Source: Myxococcus stipitatus DSM 14675
GTDB taxonomy: Bacteria > Myxococcota > Myxococcia > Myxococcales > Myxococcaceae
Length of the DNA: 64,000 bases
Assembly (NCBI RefSeq): GCF_000331735.1
Contig: NC_020126.1
Span: forward strand, 1,984,001 to 2,048,000
Reading direction: 5' to 3'
In this document: one piece after another, positions 34,547-42,574 of the stretch
Layout: the number at the start of each line of letters is the position of its first letter
Numbering within the stretch: position 1 is the first letter of the stretch
Program-made: the position numbers and the translations under genes
Notes under the pieces: generated by a model
Database searches by the model: none
What the model was told of the DNA's origin: nothing
Seen by the model: only the letters and a program-made list of their open reading frames with translations

Positions 34547-34665
34547 GAAAGAAGATGAGCGCCCGAGTTGGGAGGCCGGAGGGCTGAATTATCAGTTCAG
34601 TGCCGGACCACCGGCGGAACCCCCGGGAGGGGGGCTTGGAATCGAACCAAGGCTTGTGGGGCCTT
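34547..34665 (-). ncRNA. Y-RNA-like ncRNA 2: permuted tRNA-Ile mimic
   Basis: Same architecture as element 1. 5' box GGCCCCACAAGCC (34663-34651); T arm 34651-34635 with perfect 5-bp stem CTTGG/CCAAG and loop TTCGATT; a C-run then loop then GGGGG giving five acceptor-like G-C pairs; D arm GCCG-GUGGUC-CGGC; anticodon arm 34600-34584 with stem CUGAA/UUCAG and loop CUGAUAA, identical to a tRNA-Ile(GAU) loop including U33. The conserved 3' motif AACTCGGGCGC is at 34569-34559. The acceptor helix is imperfect (five of seven pairs). It ends about 15-25 bases before the phosphatase start codon, so it may be processed from that mRNA leader. Confidence 0.7.
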
Positions 34666-34955
34666 CCTGCCGGACGCTCGAAAGCAGTGCGGCCAGGGAC
34701 GCGGACTCCCGGGTTTCCTGACGGGCCATTCCCGGCTCCCCCGCCCGCCCTCTTCTATAGGGTGGTTTGTCAGGAAACCGGCGCCGACCGGGTCGGGGCT
34801 CCTGGAGGCCTTGCTGTCCGGTTGTCCGGGCGGCCATGGCCTCCTGCTCCACTCGGAGGCTGCCTGCGGATGCCAACGTGGTACCTTGCCGCGCCACATC
34901 CCTGTAATTCCATCTCCCGGGGCGGTTCTCCGGGCACAGCCCTCAGGTCCTTCCG

Positions 34956-35627
34956 GTGTACGAGCAGCTCTCGGATGACGAATTGTTCGCGGAGGTCGTG
35001 CGACGCCGCGCCACGGGTGAGCCCATTGGAGGCCCACTCGGTACGTTGGTTCAACGATGGGGCCGGCCTGCCCGGTACGTCATCAGCAAGATTCAGTCGA
35101 GCTACGGCCGAGGGTCCCCCGCGGACGCGGACGAGCTCTACCAAGACGCGGTCGGCAAGTTCATCGACCGTGGGCTGGACCAGTTTCGGGGTGTCTCCGA
35201 GCAGATGCCGGGCCGGAGTGCGTCTCCCAAGACGTTCTTCCTGCGCATCGTCAAGCACGTGGCCATCGACTTCTACCGGCGGCACCGCGAAGAGCTCGCG
35301 GCGCCTCCGTCAGACCCCGATGACGCCATGGAAGAGCCGCCTTCCGAGCGGGCTCGCGCGATGGAGATGGGCCGAAGGACCGAGGAGCGGGCGGACGCCC
35401 AGGAGCTGTACTGGGCCGCGTTCGCACGACTCCAGCAGGAGCACCCCAAGGAAGCCTCGGCATGGGAGCTGTACCACCACGAGGACGTAGAGGACCACGA
35501 GGAATGCGCCCGTCGCCTGAACATCACCGTGGTCAACTCGTACAAGCGCGTCAGCCGCGCCCAGGCCTACTTGAAGCTCTACCTGCTGGATCTCCAGCGC
35601 GAGTCACCACGCGGGGAGGAAGCGTGA
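34956..35627 (+). CDS. ECF-like sigma factor
   Basis: 223 residues from GTG 34956. Region 2-like segment DELYQDAVGKFIDRGLDQF, then TFFLRIVKHVAIDFYRRHREE (promoter-melting helix), and a C-terminal region 4-like helix-turn-helix (EECARRLNITVVNSYKRVSRAQAYLK). The linker is unusually long and acidic. It is 46 bases upstream of a protein with two anti-sigma-type zinc motifs, its probable partner. The ribosome-binding site is weak. Confidence 0.75.
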   Translation: MYEQLSDDELFAEVVRRRATGEPIGGPLGTLVQRWGRPARYVISKIQSSYGRGSPADADELYQDAVGKFIDRGLDQFRGVSEQMPGRSASPKTFFLRIVKHVAIDFYRRHREELAAPPSDPDDAMEEPPSERARAMEMGRRTEERADAQELYWAAFARLQQEHPKEASAWELYHHEDVEDHEECARRLNITVVNSYKRVSRAQAYLKLYLLDLQRESPRGEEA

Positions 35628-35673
35628 GCCTCCTTCCCGGCAGCACCTCGGGGTTTTCAGGAGGAATGAACTC

Positions 35674-36861
35674 ATGAACATCGATGCCATGTCTCGCTAC
35701 GCCACCCGTCGCGCTCAGCTCTCCGAGGCGGCGACCCCTCCAGGAGCCGTCCTCGAAGCAGCGGGGGACCTGTTGAGGCGGGCGACCCGGATGGGGACCG
35801 AAGGTGTGGAGGCGGCCCTGCGGGGCCTCGGTCGAACGGCGGTCGAGACATGGCTTCAAGCGCAGAAACCCCAGGCTCTCCAGCCGGTGCTGTTGAGAGC
35901 GGCGGAAGAAGCGATGGAAGTGGTGCTGGACGGCGGGGAGGAGGCCGAGGTGTGGCGGGCCTCCGCGCTGGACGGACTGGCGGCCCGGGACCGTGCCGCC
36001 TCCGCGGCGGTGGCCCTGGCCGCCTGGGAAGGTCTCCACGGTTCCCTCCAAGGTGACGCGGCCCGGAGTCGCGACGCATTTCTGGCGGCGCTCGGGAGCC
36101 TGGATTCGTTGCTTCGCCCACGGGCGCGCTGGTTCATCCCGCTCAATCCGCAGCGCCGGCAGGAGCTGGACCTCCTCGAGCCCGCCGAGCAGGAGACGTC
36201 CTGGTGGTTCTCGTCGCGAGCGGGCTGCGATGACCTGGTGGCCACGTGGACGGGCGGGCCGCAGACGTCTTCTTCGCATCTCCAGGGCTGTGTCGAGTGC
36301 CGGGCGGACATCGCGGATGCCGCGCCCGTGGACGCTCCACCCCGCCGCCACCTCACGCAGGATGACCTGTGGCGCTTCGACATGGGCCTGATGTCCACCG
36401 ATGAGCGCGAGCGCGTGGACGCGCACACCGCGCGCTGTGGCGAGTGCGCCCAGGCGGTGCTGGCCTTGGGCGAAGGTGATGATGCGATGGAGGAGGCCCT
36501 GGAGATGGAGGAGGGCGAGGCGGGCGTGACGCGTGCCGCGCGTTCTTCCCGCGCCCCGGTGTCGCAGCGCCCGTCCGCGGCGCGCCATCCGGAGTCGCGC
36601 GAGGTGTTGGAGGAGCGCCGGGACTTTCGCGTGGTGCTCGTTCGCGAGCGTCAGCGTGTTCGCCTGGTGGTGCAGCCCCTGTCCGGCCGGACGGTGACGG
36701 CCGCCGTGTTCCTCAGTCCGGGCCGCCCTTCGCTCAAGCCCACGTCGGGCCCGGAGGGGCTCGCGTTCGACCTCTCGTCCGCGTCCTCCACGGGCGCGCG
36801 CTCCGCTCACCTCACGGTGCAGGCTGGAACCGAGACGCTGGAGCGGGACTTCGCCTTCTGA
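35674..36861 (+). CDS. Putative anti-sigma/zinc-finger partner protein
   Basis: 395 residues after AGGAGGAATGAACTC. Two zf-HC2-like H-x3-C-x2-C motifs are present: HLQGCVEC (about 205) and HTARCGEC (about 250). The second follows LTQDDLWRFDMGLMSTDERERVDAH, the classic anti-sigma ZAS pattern. N-terminal ~190 residues are helical. The C-terminal ~100 residues form a beta-rich domain resembling effector-sensing parts of myxobacterial sigma partners. No transmembrane helix is evident, so it may act as a cytoplasmic sensor binding the upstream sigma factor. Confidence 0.65.
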   Translation: MNIDAMSRYATRRAQLSEAATPPGAVLEAAGDLLRRATRMGTEGVEAALRGLGRTAVETWLQAQKPQALQPVLLRAAEEAMEVVLDGGEEAEVWRASALDGLAARDRAASAAVALAAWEGLHGSLQGDAARSRDAFLAALGSLDSLLRPRARWFIPLNPQRRQELDLLEPAEQETSWWFSSRAGCDDLVATWTGGPQTSSSHLQGCVECRADIADAAPVDAPPRRHLTQDDLWRFDMGLMSTDERERVDAHTARCGECAQAVLALGEGDDAMEEALEMEEGEAGVTRAARSSRAPVSQRPSAARHPESREVLEERRDFRVVLVRERQRVRLVVQPLSGRTVTAAVFLSPGRPSLKPTSGPEGLAFDLSSASSTGARSAHLTVQAGTETLERDFAF

Positions 36862-36878
36862 AGTCACCTCGCGGGACC

Positions 36879-36905
36879 GGGCCCTCGCGCCGAGCGCGGG
36901 GCCCC
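36879..36905. terminator. Convergent hairpin
   Basis: GGGCCC-CGCGC around a CGA loop with GCGCG-GGCCC (one unpaired base per arm) lies between the stops of the two facing operons. Probably terminates both. Confidence 0.5.
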
Positions 36906-36928
36906 TGGGTCTTCCGCGAGTGCGGCGT

Positions 36929-38095
36929 CTAGTCCTTGGGCGTGAGCGCGCGCTGCGTCTCGAGCGCCTCGCGGCTGAGCACGGGCGGCCGCGGGATGGG
37001 GAAGCTGCCCGGAGGGACGCTGGCGCGGAAGCCGTTGGCCAGGAAGCTCAGGACGAGCTGCGCGGGCGGCGGCCGGGTTCCCAAGGCGGCGCCACAGAGG
37101 TCGACCCGGTCCATGACGCGCGGACCGTCGTGGCGCTCGTACCGGTTGCAACTGCTGTCCACCGGGGCGCTCCGGTCCCGCTTCAGCTCGCGCGTCAGCC
37201 GGCCCCACTTCATGGTGAGCTCCCCGGGCGTGATGCTGATGGCGACGGGGTCGCTTCCCCAGACACCTTCGATGATGGTCCGCGCGCCGCCCGCCCTGAC
37301 CTTCAGCTCCAACGGGCGCTGGCCGAAGGTGCCCGTCACCTCGATGCCGTGCTCGTAGACCTCTTCGGAGAGGATGCTCACCCAGACGCCATCGGCCCGC
37401 TGGGTGTAGGGCTTGTCGGCCGCGACGCGCCCGTTGTTGAACCAGACATCGCCCACGCGGCCGATCGGCACCTGGCTGTTCTTGGACACGGCCGTTGCTT
37501 CATCGAGGCCGGAGGGGCCCGTGCTGGCGACGAGGGGCCGTGAGGCGAGCAGGTCCGTCACCGCGACGGAGGCGTCCACGACGTCGAAGCGCACGCCATC
37601 CAGCCACGCCTGGCCGGTGCCGCTCATGATGAGGCCCGCCATGATGGTGGTGGCCTCCTTGGGAACATCCAGCACGACTTCGTAGCGCTTGCACCCGCGC
37701 GAGCCGACGAGCGCGCGCGACTGCATGTTGTCGAAGGCGAGGGGCTGCTTCGGGTCGGGCCCTTCCACCCGCATCCAGAGCCCCGCCCAGCCATTCACGT
37801 CCTTGACGCGCATGGCGGCGGAGAAGCGCAGCCGCTTGCCGCGGTAGTCCTGCGCGCCGAAGGCCTGCATGAAGGTGCCGTAGCCGGCCTCGTCCGGCGA
37901 CAGCGAGCGGAGGTAGGCGCTGCGGCTGCCCTCGCAGGGCGAGGCGGTGTCCACGCCCGCCTCGTAGCGCTTGGGCGCGCTCTCGGTGACGTACCAGCCC
38001 ACCGGCAGCTTCGGGGCGCCGCCAGGCGACTGCGCCGCGGCCACCGGGGCGGCCAGGGCGAGCAGCAGGGCGGCGAGTCTCTTCCGGAAGTCCAT
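36929..38095 (-). CDS. Secreted hypothetical protein in a sigma-factor operon
   Basis: 388 residues from the ATG at 38095, which starts a signal peptide (MDFRKRLAALLLALAAPVAAAQ). The frame upstream has no protein character. The mature part is a beta-sandwich-like domain (GWYVTESAPKRYEAGVD, then KRLRFSAAMRVKDVNGWAGLWMRVEG) similar to carbohydrate-binding-type modules fused to regulators in other bacteria. A second beta domain follows. It is 11 bases downstream of the anti-sigma gene, so it is likely a regulated or sensory periplasmic partner. Confidence 0.65.
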   Translation of the reverse strand: MDFRKRLAALLLALAAPVAAAQSPGGAPKLPVGWYVTESAPKRYEAGVDTASPCEGSRSAYLRSLSPDEAGYGTFMQAFGAQDYRGKRLRFSAAMRVKDVNGWAGLWMRVEGPDPKQPLAFDNMQSRALVGSRGCKRYEVVLDVPKEATTIMAGLIMSGTGQAWLDGVRFDVVDASVAVTDLLASRPLVASTGPSGLDEATAVSKNSQVPIGRVGDVWFNNGRVAADKPYTQRADGVWVSILSEEVYEHGIEVTGTFGQRPLELKVRAGGARTIIEGVWGSDPVAISITPGELTMKWGRLTRELKRDRSAPVDSSCNRYERHDGPRVMDRVDLCGAALGTRPPPAQLVLSFLANGFRASVPPGSFPIPRPPVLSREALETQRALTPKD

Positions 38096-38106
38096 GGGGG
38101 GCGTCC

Positions 38107-38652
38107 TCACAGCGACACGGGCCCGCGGGCATTGAACGCGCCCTCGGGGAGGCCGGTATGGGCCTCGTAACGGGGAACCTCGGCGATGCCTCCGGGGTTC
38201 ATGACCAGATACCCTCGCTCTGTTGCCTTCCGTGTGCAGTCGTCCTGCGTGGCCAGGTCGGGGCAGGCCACGACGTGGGTGGGTGCATCGTCCTGGTCCA
38301 GCTCCAGCGCCACGGAAGGCGCCGTCGCATCCAGGGGCTTCGTGGGAGCGCTCCCCCGCGGGTTCTTGCTGGGGAGCATCACCAGCGCGAGGGAGGCCGC
38401 GATGGCCGCGATGGCCGCGCTCGTCATCGTCTTGCGCCCGCTCCATGCGGCGGGACGCAGGACGCGCTCCCTCGGGGGGATGCTGCTGGCGACTTCGGCG
38501 AGCTGCTCCGACAGCATCGCCTCTTCCTGAAGCAGCACGGCGCAAGGCTCACACTCCAGGGTGTGGGCCTCCAATGCCGCCGCCTTCTCCGGGGCCAAGG
38601 CGCCCAGGATGTATTGCTCCGCGGAGTCGCGGGTCAGGTGGGGCTTAAGCAT
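38107..38652 (-). CDS. Membrane anti-sigma factor with zinc-finger
   Basis: 181 residues after GAGGAGGAGACCC. ZAS-type motif HTLECEPC near residue 30 for sigma binding. One transmembrane helix is at about 76-92 (TSAAIAAIAASLALVML). A periplasmic domain of about 85 residues has a Cys pair (VACPDLATQDDC). Its start overlaps the sigma factor's end by eight bases, the usual coupling of ECF sigma and anti-sigma genes. Confidence 0.8.
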   Translation of the reverse strand: MLKPHLTRDSAEQYILGALAPEKAAALEAHTLECEPCAVLLQEEAMLSEQLAEVASSIPPRERVLRPAAWSGRKTMTSAAIAAIAASLALVMLPSKNPRGSAPTKPLDATAPSVALELDQDDAPTHVVACPDLATQDDCTRKATERGYLVMNPGGIAEVPRYEAHTGLPEGAFNARGPVSL

Positions 38653-39289
38653 GGGTCTCCTCCTCGAGCGCGGTCCGCAGCTTCTTGCGCACCTCGCACA
38701 GGATCTGCCGCACGCGTTGGACGGACAGTCCGACCCGGGCGGCGACTTCGGCATGGGGTAGCTCCTGGCCATCACAGGCCAGGAGAAACACGCTCCGCGC
38801 GCTCGGCGACACCTGGGCGAGCGCGGCGTGGGCGCGGGACAACTGCTCTTCGGAAAGCAATCGACGCTCGGCGGACACGGAAGGGTCCACGGGGTGCTGC
38901 CGCTCGGGCAGCTCCTCCACCGCACCGGAGATGGACTCGCGCCGGACGCGGCGGGCGTCGTCCGCGGCCAGGAAGGCCGCCTGGGTGAGGGCGAGGTTGG
39001 GCAGGCGCAGCTCCGTCAGCAGTCCGCGTTGCTGTTGTTGGATGAGCCGCGCCCACGTCTCCTGGGCCAGCTCATGCGCCCGGTCCACCCGGACGCCTCG
39101 GGCCAGGAGCGATACCACGACGCGGCGGTGGTGGCGCGCAACCAGTGCGTCCCACGCCGCCCGGTCGCCGGCCAAGGCCTTGCGCGCCAGGGCGTCCTCG
39201 TCGGACCCCCGCTCCGCCTCTTGCGGCTCTTCGGCATCCCTCGACAGTCGAAGCGTCGTCATCCGCAGGCCCTGCACGGCTGCACTCAT
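38645..39289 (-). CDS. ECF-type sigma factor
   Basis: 214 residues from ATG 39289. Region 2 runs around AAWDALVARHHRRVVVSLLARGVRVDRAHELAQETWARLIQQ in broken segments, and region 4 around QVSPSARSVFLLACDGQELPHAEVAARVGLSVQRVRQILCEVRKKL. It heads a three-gene operon with a membrane anti-sigma factor and a secreted protein, a typical envelope-stress module. Confidence 0.85.
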   Translation of the reverse strand: MSAAVQGLRMTTLRLSRDAEEPQEAERGSDEDALARKALAGDRAAWDALVARHHRRVVVSLLARGVRVDRAHELAQETWARLIQQQQRGLLTELRLPNLALTQAAFLAADDARRVRRESISGAVEELPERQHPVDPSVSAERRLLSEEQLSRAHAALAQVSPSARSVFLLACDGQELPHAEVAARVGLSVQRVRQILCEVRKKLRTALEEETHA

Positions 39290-39412
39290 GCCGTCTTCCC
39301 GTCGCTCTGAATCGTAGCCGGGGTGCGGCCGCTCCCCGGTGTCCCGGTAACGTGTGTCCGTGGCGGACATATCGCCGGAGACTCCGAAGATGTGCGGAGG
39401 GGTAGGCAAGGG

Positions 39413-39901
39413 TCAGTTCGTTGCGGGGCTTTCGCCTGAGGCCCAGGGGAGGTTGGAGAGTCGGACCACACCCTGGCAGCGCCCACAGACGCGGTCCTGG
39501 GCATCGTAGACGCGGGCGGTGGCGAAGAGGAGGGTGAGGCCCTGGCTGTCGATTTCGGACTCCACGCGGAGGCGATCACCGGTGACGGGGCGCTCGAAGC
39601 TCATGGAGAGCTGGACGGTGGCGCAGCGCCGGGTGGGGTCCACCAGGGCGCCGCTGGTGCCGATGGCGAGGTCGAAGAGGGCGGCGAGGATGCCCCCGTT
39701 GACGGCCAGGGCGCTGCCCACGCCTCCCCGGTGCTCGGGGCGCAGTTCGGGGAGGGTGACGACGACCTTGTTGCGGCCCTCCGGGAAGGAGAGCCGGGCG
39801 CCGAAGTGACGCAGCGTGAGGCTCTGGTTGAAGAGCTCTGCGTAGCGGTCCAGGGCGGCCTGGGTGGGGCGCGTGGGAGGACCCGAGGAGGAGTCGGACA
39901 T
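39413..39901 (-). CDS. PaaI-type hotdog thioesterase
   Basis: 162 residues from ATG 39901. The hotdog core shows HRGGVGSALAVNGGILAALFDLAIGTSG, equivalent to the HGG/NGG...D helix of PaaI/YbgC-like acyl-CoA thioesterases, then VQLSMSFERPVTGDRLRVESEI. It probably hydrolyses an acyl- or aryl-CoA in the cytoplasm. Divergent from the helicase gene. Confidence 0.8.
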   Translation of the reverse strand: MSDSSSGPPTRPTQAALDRYAELFNQSLTLRHFGARLSFPEGRNKVVVTLPELRPEHRGGVGSALAVNGGILAALFDLAIGTSGALVDPTRRCATVQLSMSFERPVTGDRLRVESEIDSQGLTLLFATARVYDAQDRVCGRCQGVVRLSNLPWASGESPATN

Positions 39902-40026
39902 GGCGTTGCGCCCTATATAGCCGAGCGCGAAAAGCCAGGGGACCGGGCGACCGGACGGGGATGGTGGAAGGACGCCCACCCGGCGGCGAAAGACGTTAGA
40001 AGCAGAGGTTCCCTCGAGAGTCTCCC

Positions 40027-42336
40027 GTGAACGCCCACGAATCCGCCCTCCTCGAAGACCTGAATCCCCCCCAGCGTGAGGCCGTGCTGCACATCGGCGG
40101 TCCGCTGCTCGTCCTGTCGGGCGCCGGCAGCGGCAAGACGCGCGTCATCACCCGCCGGGTGGCGTACCTGGTGAAGGTCCACGAGGTCTTCCCGTGGCGC
40201 ATCCTGGCCGTGACGTTCACCAACAAGGCCGCGAGGGAGATGCGCGAGCGCCTGGTGCAGTTGCTCGGGCGCCAGGCGAATGACCTGGTGGTGAGCACGT
40301 TCCACTCGGCGGCGGCCATGATCCTGCGCCGCGAGGCGGAGCACGTGGGGCTCACCCGCTCGTTCGTCATCTACGACGACGGGGACCAGCTCAACGTGGT
40401 GAAGCGGGCCATGCGGGAGGCGGGCCTGGAGCAGTCCATGCAGCCCCGCGACATCCTGAGCCGCATCGACCAGGAGAAGAACGCGGCGCGCCTCCCCGAG
40501 GACATGGAGGTGGAGCCCGGTGACGAGCGCGGCATGCTGGTGCGCAAGGTGTATCACGCGTACCAGGAGCGCCTGCGCGCGGCCAACGCCGTGGACTTCG
40601 GCGACCTGCTGCTCCTCCTGGTGTCGCTGTTCCGCAAGCGGCCGGAGGTGTTGGAGAACTACCGGCGCCGCTTCCACCACGTGCTGGTGGACGAGTTCCA
40701 GGACACCAACCCCGTGCAGTACGCGCTCCTGAAGCAGCTGGCCCCGCCGCCGTCGGCGAACCTCGTCGTGGTGGGCGACGACGACCAGTCCATCTACCGC
40801 TGGCGCGGCGCGGACGTGGACAACATCCTCAACTTCCCGCGCCAGTACCCCGGCGCGAAGGTGGTCAAGCTCGAGCAGAACTACCGCTCGGACCGCAACA
40901 TCCTGGATGCCGCCTACGAGGTCATCCGGAAGAACACGCGCCGGATGGACAAGAAGCTGTGGTCCGACCGGCCCGCGGGCCAGACGCTGCAGCTGATGCT
41001 CAACCGCGACGAGCGGATGGAGGCGCAGGAGGTGGCGAGGCAGATTCTCGCCCTCCAGCGCGAGGGCTTCATCAAGTTCTCCAGCATGGCGGTCTTCTAC
41101 CGGGTGAACGCGCAGAGCCGCGTGCTGGAAGAGGGGCTGCGGCTGGCGCGAGTCCCCTACACGCTGGTGAGCGGACGCAGCTTCTACGACCGCGCGGAAG
41201 TGCGCGACGCCTCCGCGTATCTGCGGTTGATGGTGAATCCGCGCTCGGACGCGGACCTCTTGCGCATCATCAACACGCCGGCGCGAGGCATTGGCGACAC
41301 CACGGTGGAGCGGCTGACGGACCACGCCAACACCCAGGCGAAGAGCCTGTTCGAGGTGCTCTCCGAGCCCGAGCGAGTCCCCGCGCTGAACAGCACTGCG
41401 GTGAAGCGGCTGCGCACGTTCCACGGGCTGCTGAAGACGCTGCACGACTTCGCCCAGGGCACGACGGACGCGGCCAGCGCGGTGGACGAGATGCTTCGCG
41501 AGACGAAGCTCGTCGAGACGCTGGTCGCGGAAGGCAGCGACGAGTCGAACACGCGCGCGGAGAACCTTCGCGAGTTCCTGGGCGCGGCGCAGGAGTTCGA
41601 CTTGAACCGCGCGGCGGCGGCGGTGGCCGCGGCGTCGCAGCCCCGTGAGGAGGTCCCCCCGGAGGTGGATGCCGCTCCGTTGTCGGCGGACACCCCGCCG
41701 CTTCAGGCCTTCCTCGAGCAGATCTCCCTGGTCGGCGACGCGGACGCCGAAGTGGGGGAGGGCCGCGTGGCGCTGATGACCCTCCACGCCGCCAAGGGCT
41801 TGGAGTTCGACGCGGTGTTCCTCACGGGCCTGGAGGACGGCGTCTTCCCGCACTCGCGAGCGCTCAAGGGGGAGGACCCGGACAACGGCGAGGAGATGGC
41901 CGAGGAGCGACGCCTCTGCTACGTGGGCTTCACGCGCGCGCGCAAGCGGCTCTTCGTGAGCCTGGCGCAGTGCCGCTCGCTGTTCGGTGAGCTGCGCTAC
42001 AACCCGCCCAGCCGCTTCCTGCGGGACGTGCCTCCCGCGTTGTTCGGCATCAGCGAGCAGGACGTGCCGGAGCCTCCCCGCGCCGTGGCGACGCCGCCGC
42101 GCAAGCGCACGTGGGATGACGACGACGGGCCTCGCATCGACCGCTCCTACTCCCAGACGTCGGACATGGACTCGGTGAGCGGAGACGTGCGCGGCATGCG
42201 CGTGCGTCACGAGCAGTTCGGCGTGGGCCGCATCGTCGCCACGGATGGGACGGGACCCAACGCCAAGGTGACGGTGGAGTTCGGAGGCGCCGTGGGCCTC
42301 AAGCGCGTCATCGCCCGCTTCTTGATGCCGGGCTAG
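40027..42336 (+). CDS. uvrD: UvrD/PcrA-like superfamily 1 DNA helicase
   Basis: 769 residues from GTG 40027. Motif I GAGSGKTR (about 37-44), Ia TFTNKAAREMRER, II VDEFQDTNPVQ (about 222), III GDDDQSIYRWRGA, IV NYRSDRNIL, V MTLHAAKGLEFDAVFLTG (about 590) and VI CYVGFTRARKRL (about 635) are all present. A C-terminal Tudor-like tail (EQFGVGRIVATDG...VEFGGAVGLKRV) matches PcrA-type RNA-polymerase-binding ends. ATP-dependent 3'-5' unwinding in repair and replication is expected. Whether it is the sole copy cannot be told. Confidence 0.93.
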   Translation: MNAHESALLEDLNPPQREAVLHIGGPLLVLSGAGSGKTRVITRRVAYLVKVHEVFPWRILAVTFTNKAAREMRERLVQLLGRQANDLVVSTFHSAAAMILRREAEHVGLTRSFVIYDDGDQLNVVKRAMREAGLEQSMQPRDILSRIDQEKNAARLPEDMEVEPGDERGMLVRKVYHAYQERLRAANAVDFGDLLLLLVSLFRKRPEVLENYRRRFHHVLVDEFQDTNPVQYALLKQLAPPPSANLVVVGDDDQSIYRWRGADVDNILNFPRQYPGAKVVKLEQNYRSDRNILDAAYEVIRKNTRRMDKKLWSDRPAGQTLQLMLNRDERMEAQEVARQILALQREGFIKFSSMAVFYRVNAQSRVLEEGLRLARVPYTLVSGRSFYDRAEVRDASAYLRLMVNPRSDADLLRIINTPARGIGDTTVERLTDHANTQAKSLFEVLSEPERVPALNSTAVKRLRTFHGLLKTLHDFAQGTTDAASAVDEMLRETKLVETLVAEGSDESNTRAENLREFLGAAQEFDLNRAAAAVAAASQPREEVPPEVDAAPLSADTPPLQAFLEQISLVGDADAEVGEGRVALMTLHAAKGLEFDAVFLTGLEDGVFPHSRALKGEDPDNGEEMAEERRLCYVGFTRARKRLFVSLAQCRSLFGELRYNPPSRFLRDVPPALFGISEQDVPEPPRAVATPPRKRTWDDDDGPRIDRSYSQTSDMDSVSGDVRGMRVRHEQFGVGRIVATDGTGPNAKVTVEFGGAVGLKRVIARFLMPG

Positions 42337-42344
42337 CGACGCAG

Positions 42345-42487
42345 GGGAAAGGGAGTCCGCACCCGAGTGAGAAAGCCAGCAGGGAACCTGCCAGATTCAT
42401 GTCTGGTGCCTTTGACCACTCGGCCATCCCTCCACAGTGGCGGAGGGAGCTGGATTCGAACCAGCGAAGTTGGGGCGTGTAGGGCTT
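42345..42487 (-). ncRNA. Y-RNA-like ncRNA 3: permuted tRNA-Ser(UGA) mimic with encoded CCA
   Basis: Minus-strand order: 5' box GCCCTACACGCC (42485-42474); T arm 42465-42449 with perfect GCUGG/CCAGC and loop UUCGAAU; 3' acceptor UCCCUCC; then GCCA (discriminator G plus CCA); linker CUGU; 5' acceptor GGAGGGA (perfect 7-bp match); class II D arm with GG; anticodon arm 42406-42391 (CCAGA/UCUGG, six-base loop CAUGAA holding UGA); a long variable arm GCAGG-UUC-CCUGC; then 3' motif CTCACTCGGGTGC. Every element of a class II serine tRNA is present but circularly permuted. The outer helix CGCCC/GGGUG keeps the register of element 1, with G-U replacing G-C. It lies downstream of the beta-propeller lipoprotein gene, convergent with uvrD. 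Confidence 0.75.
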
Positions 42488-42574
42488 CTTCTGCCGGGTG
42501 CGGATGCGGGAAATGACGGCGTGCGCTGAAGAAGCCTGACGGCGTGGCTCGCGAAGCCCAGGCTCGAGGAGCCG

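Noticed and set aside
33640..34665. Reading elements 1 and 2 as ordinary tRNA genes or as tandem tRNA fragments from deletion
   Set aside because: The 3' half precedes the 5' half in all three elements, acceptor strands still pair across a short loop, and the outer flanks are conserved. Random breakage would not give this three times.
34600..35490. A 296-codon plus-strand frame starting in the RNA 2 region
   Set aside because: It is out of frame with the sigma factor gene that has the conserved regions. Its sequence is Arg/Ser-rich without a domain.
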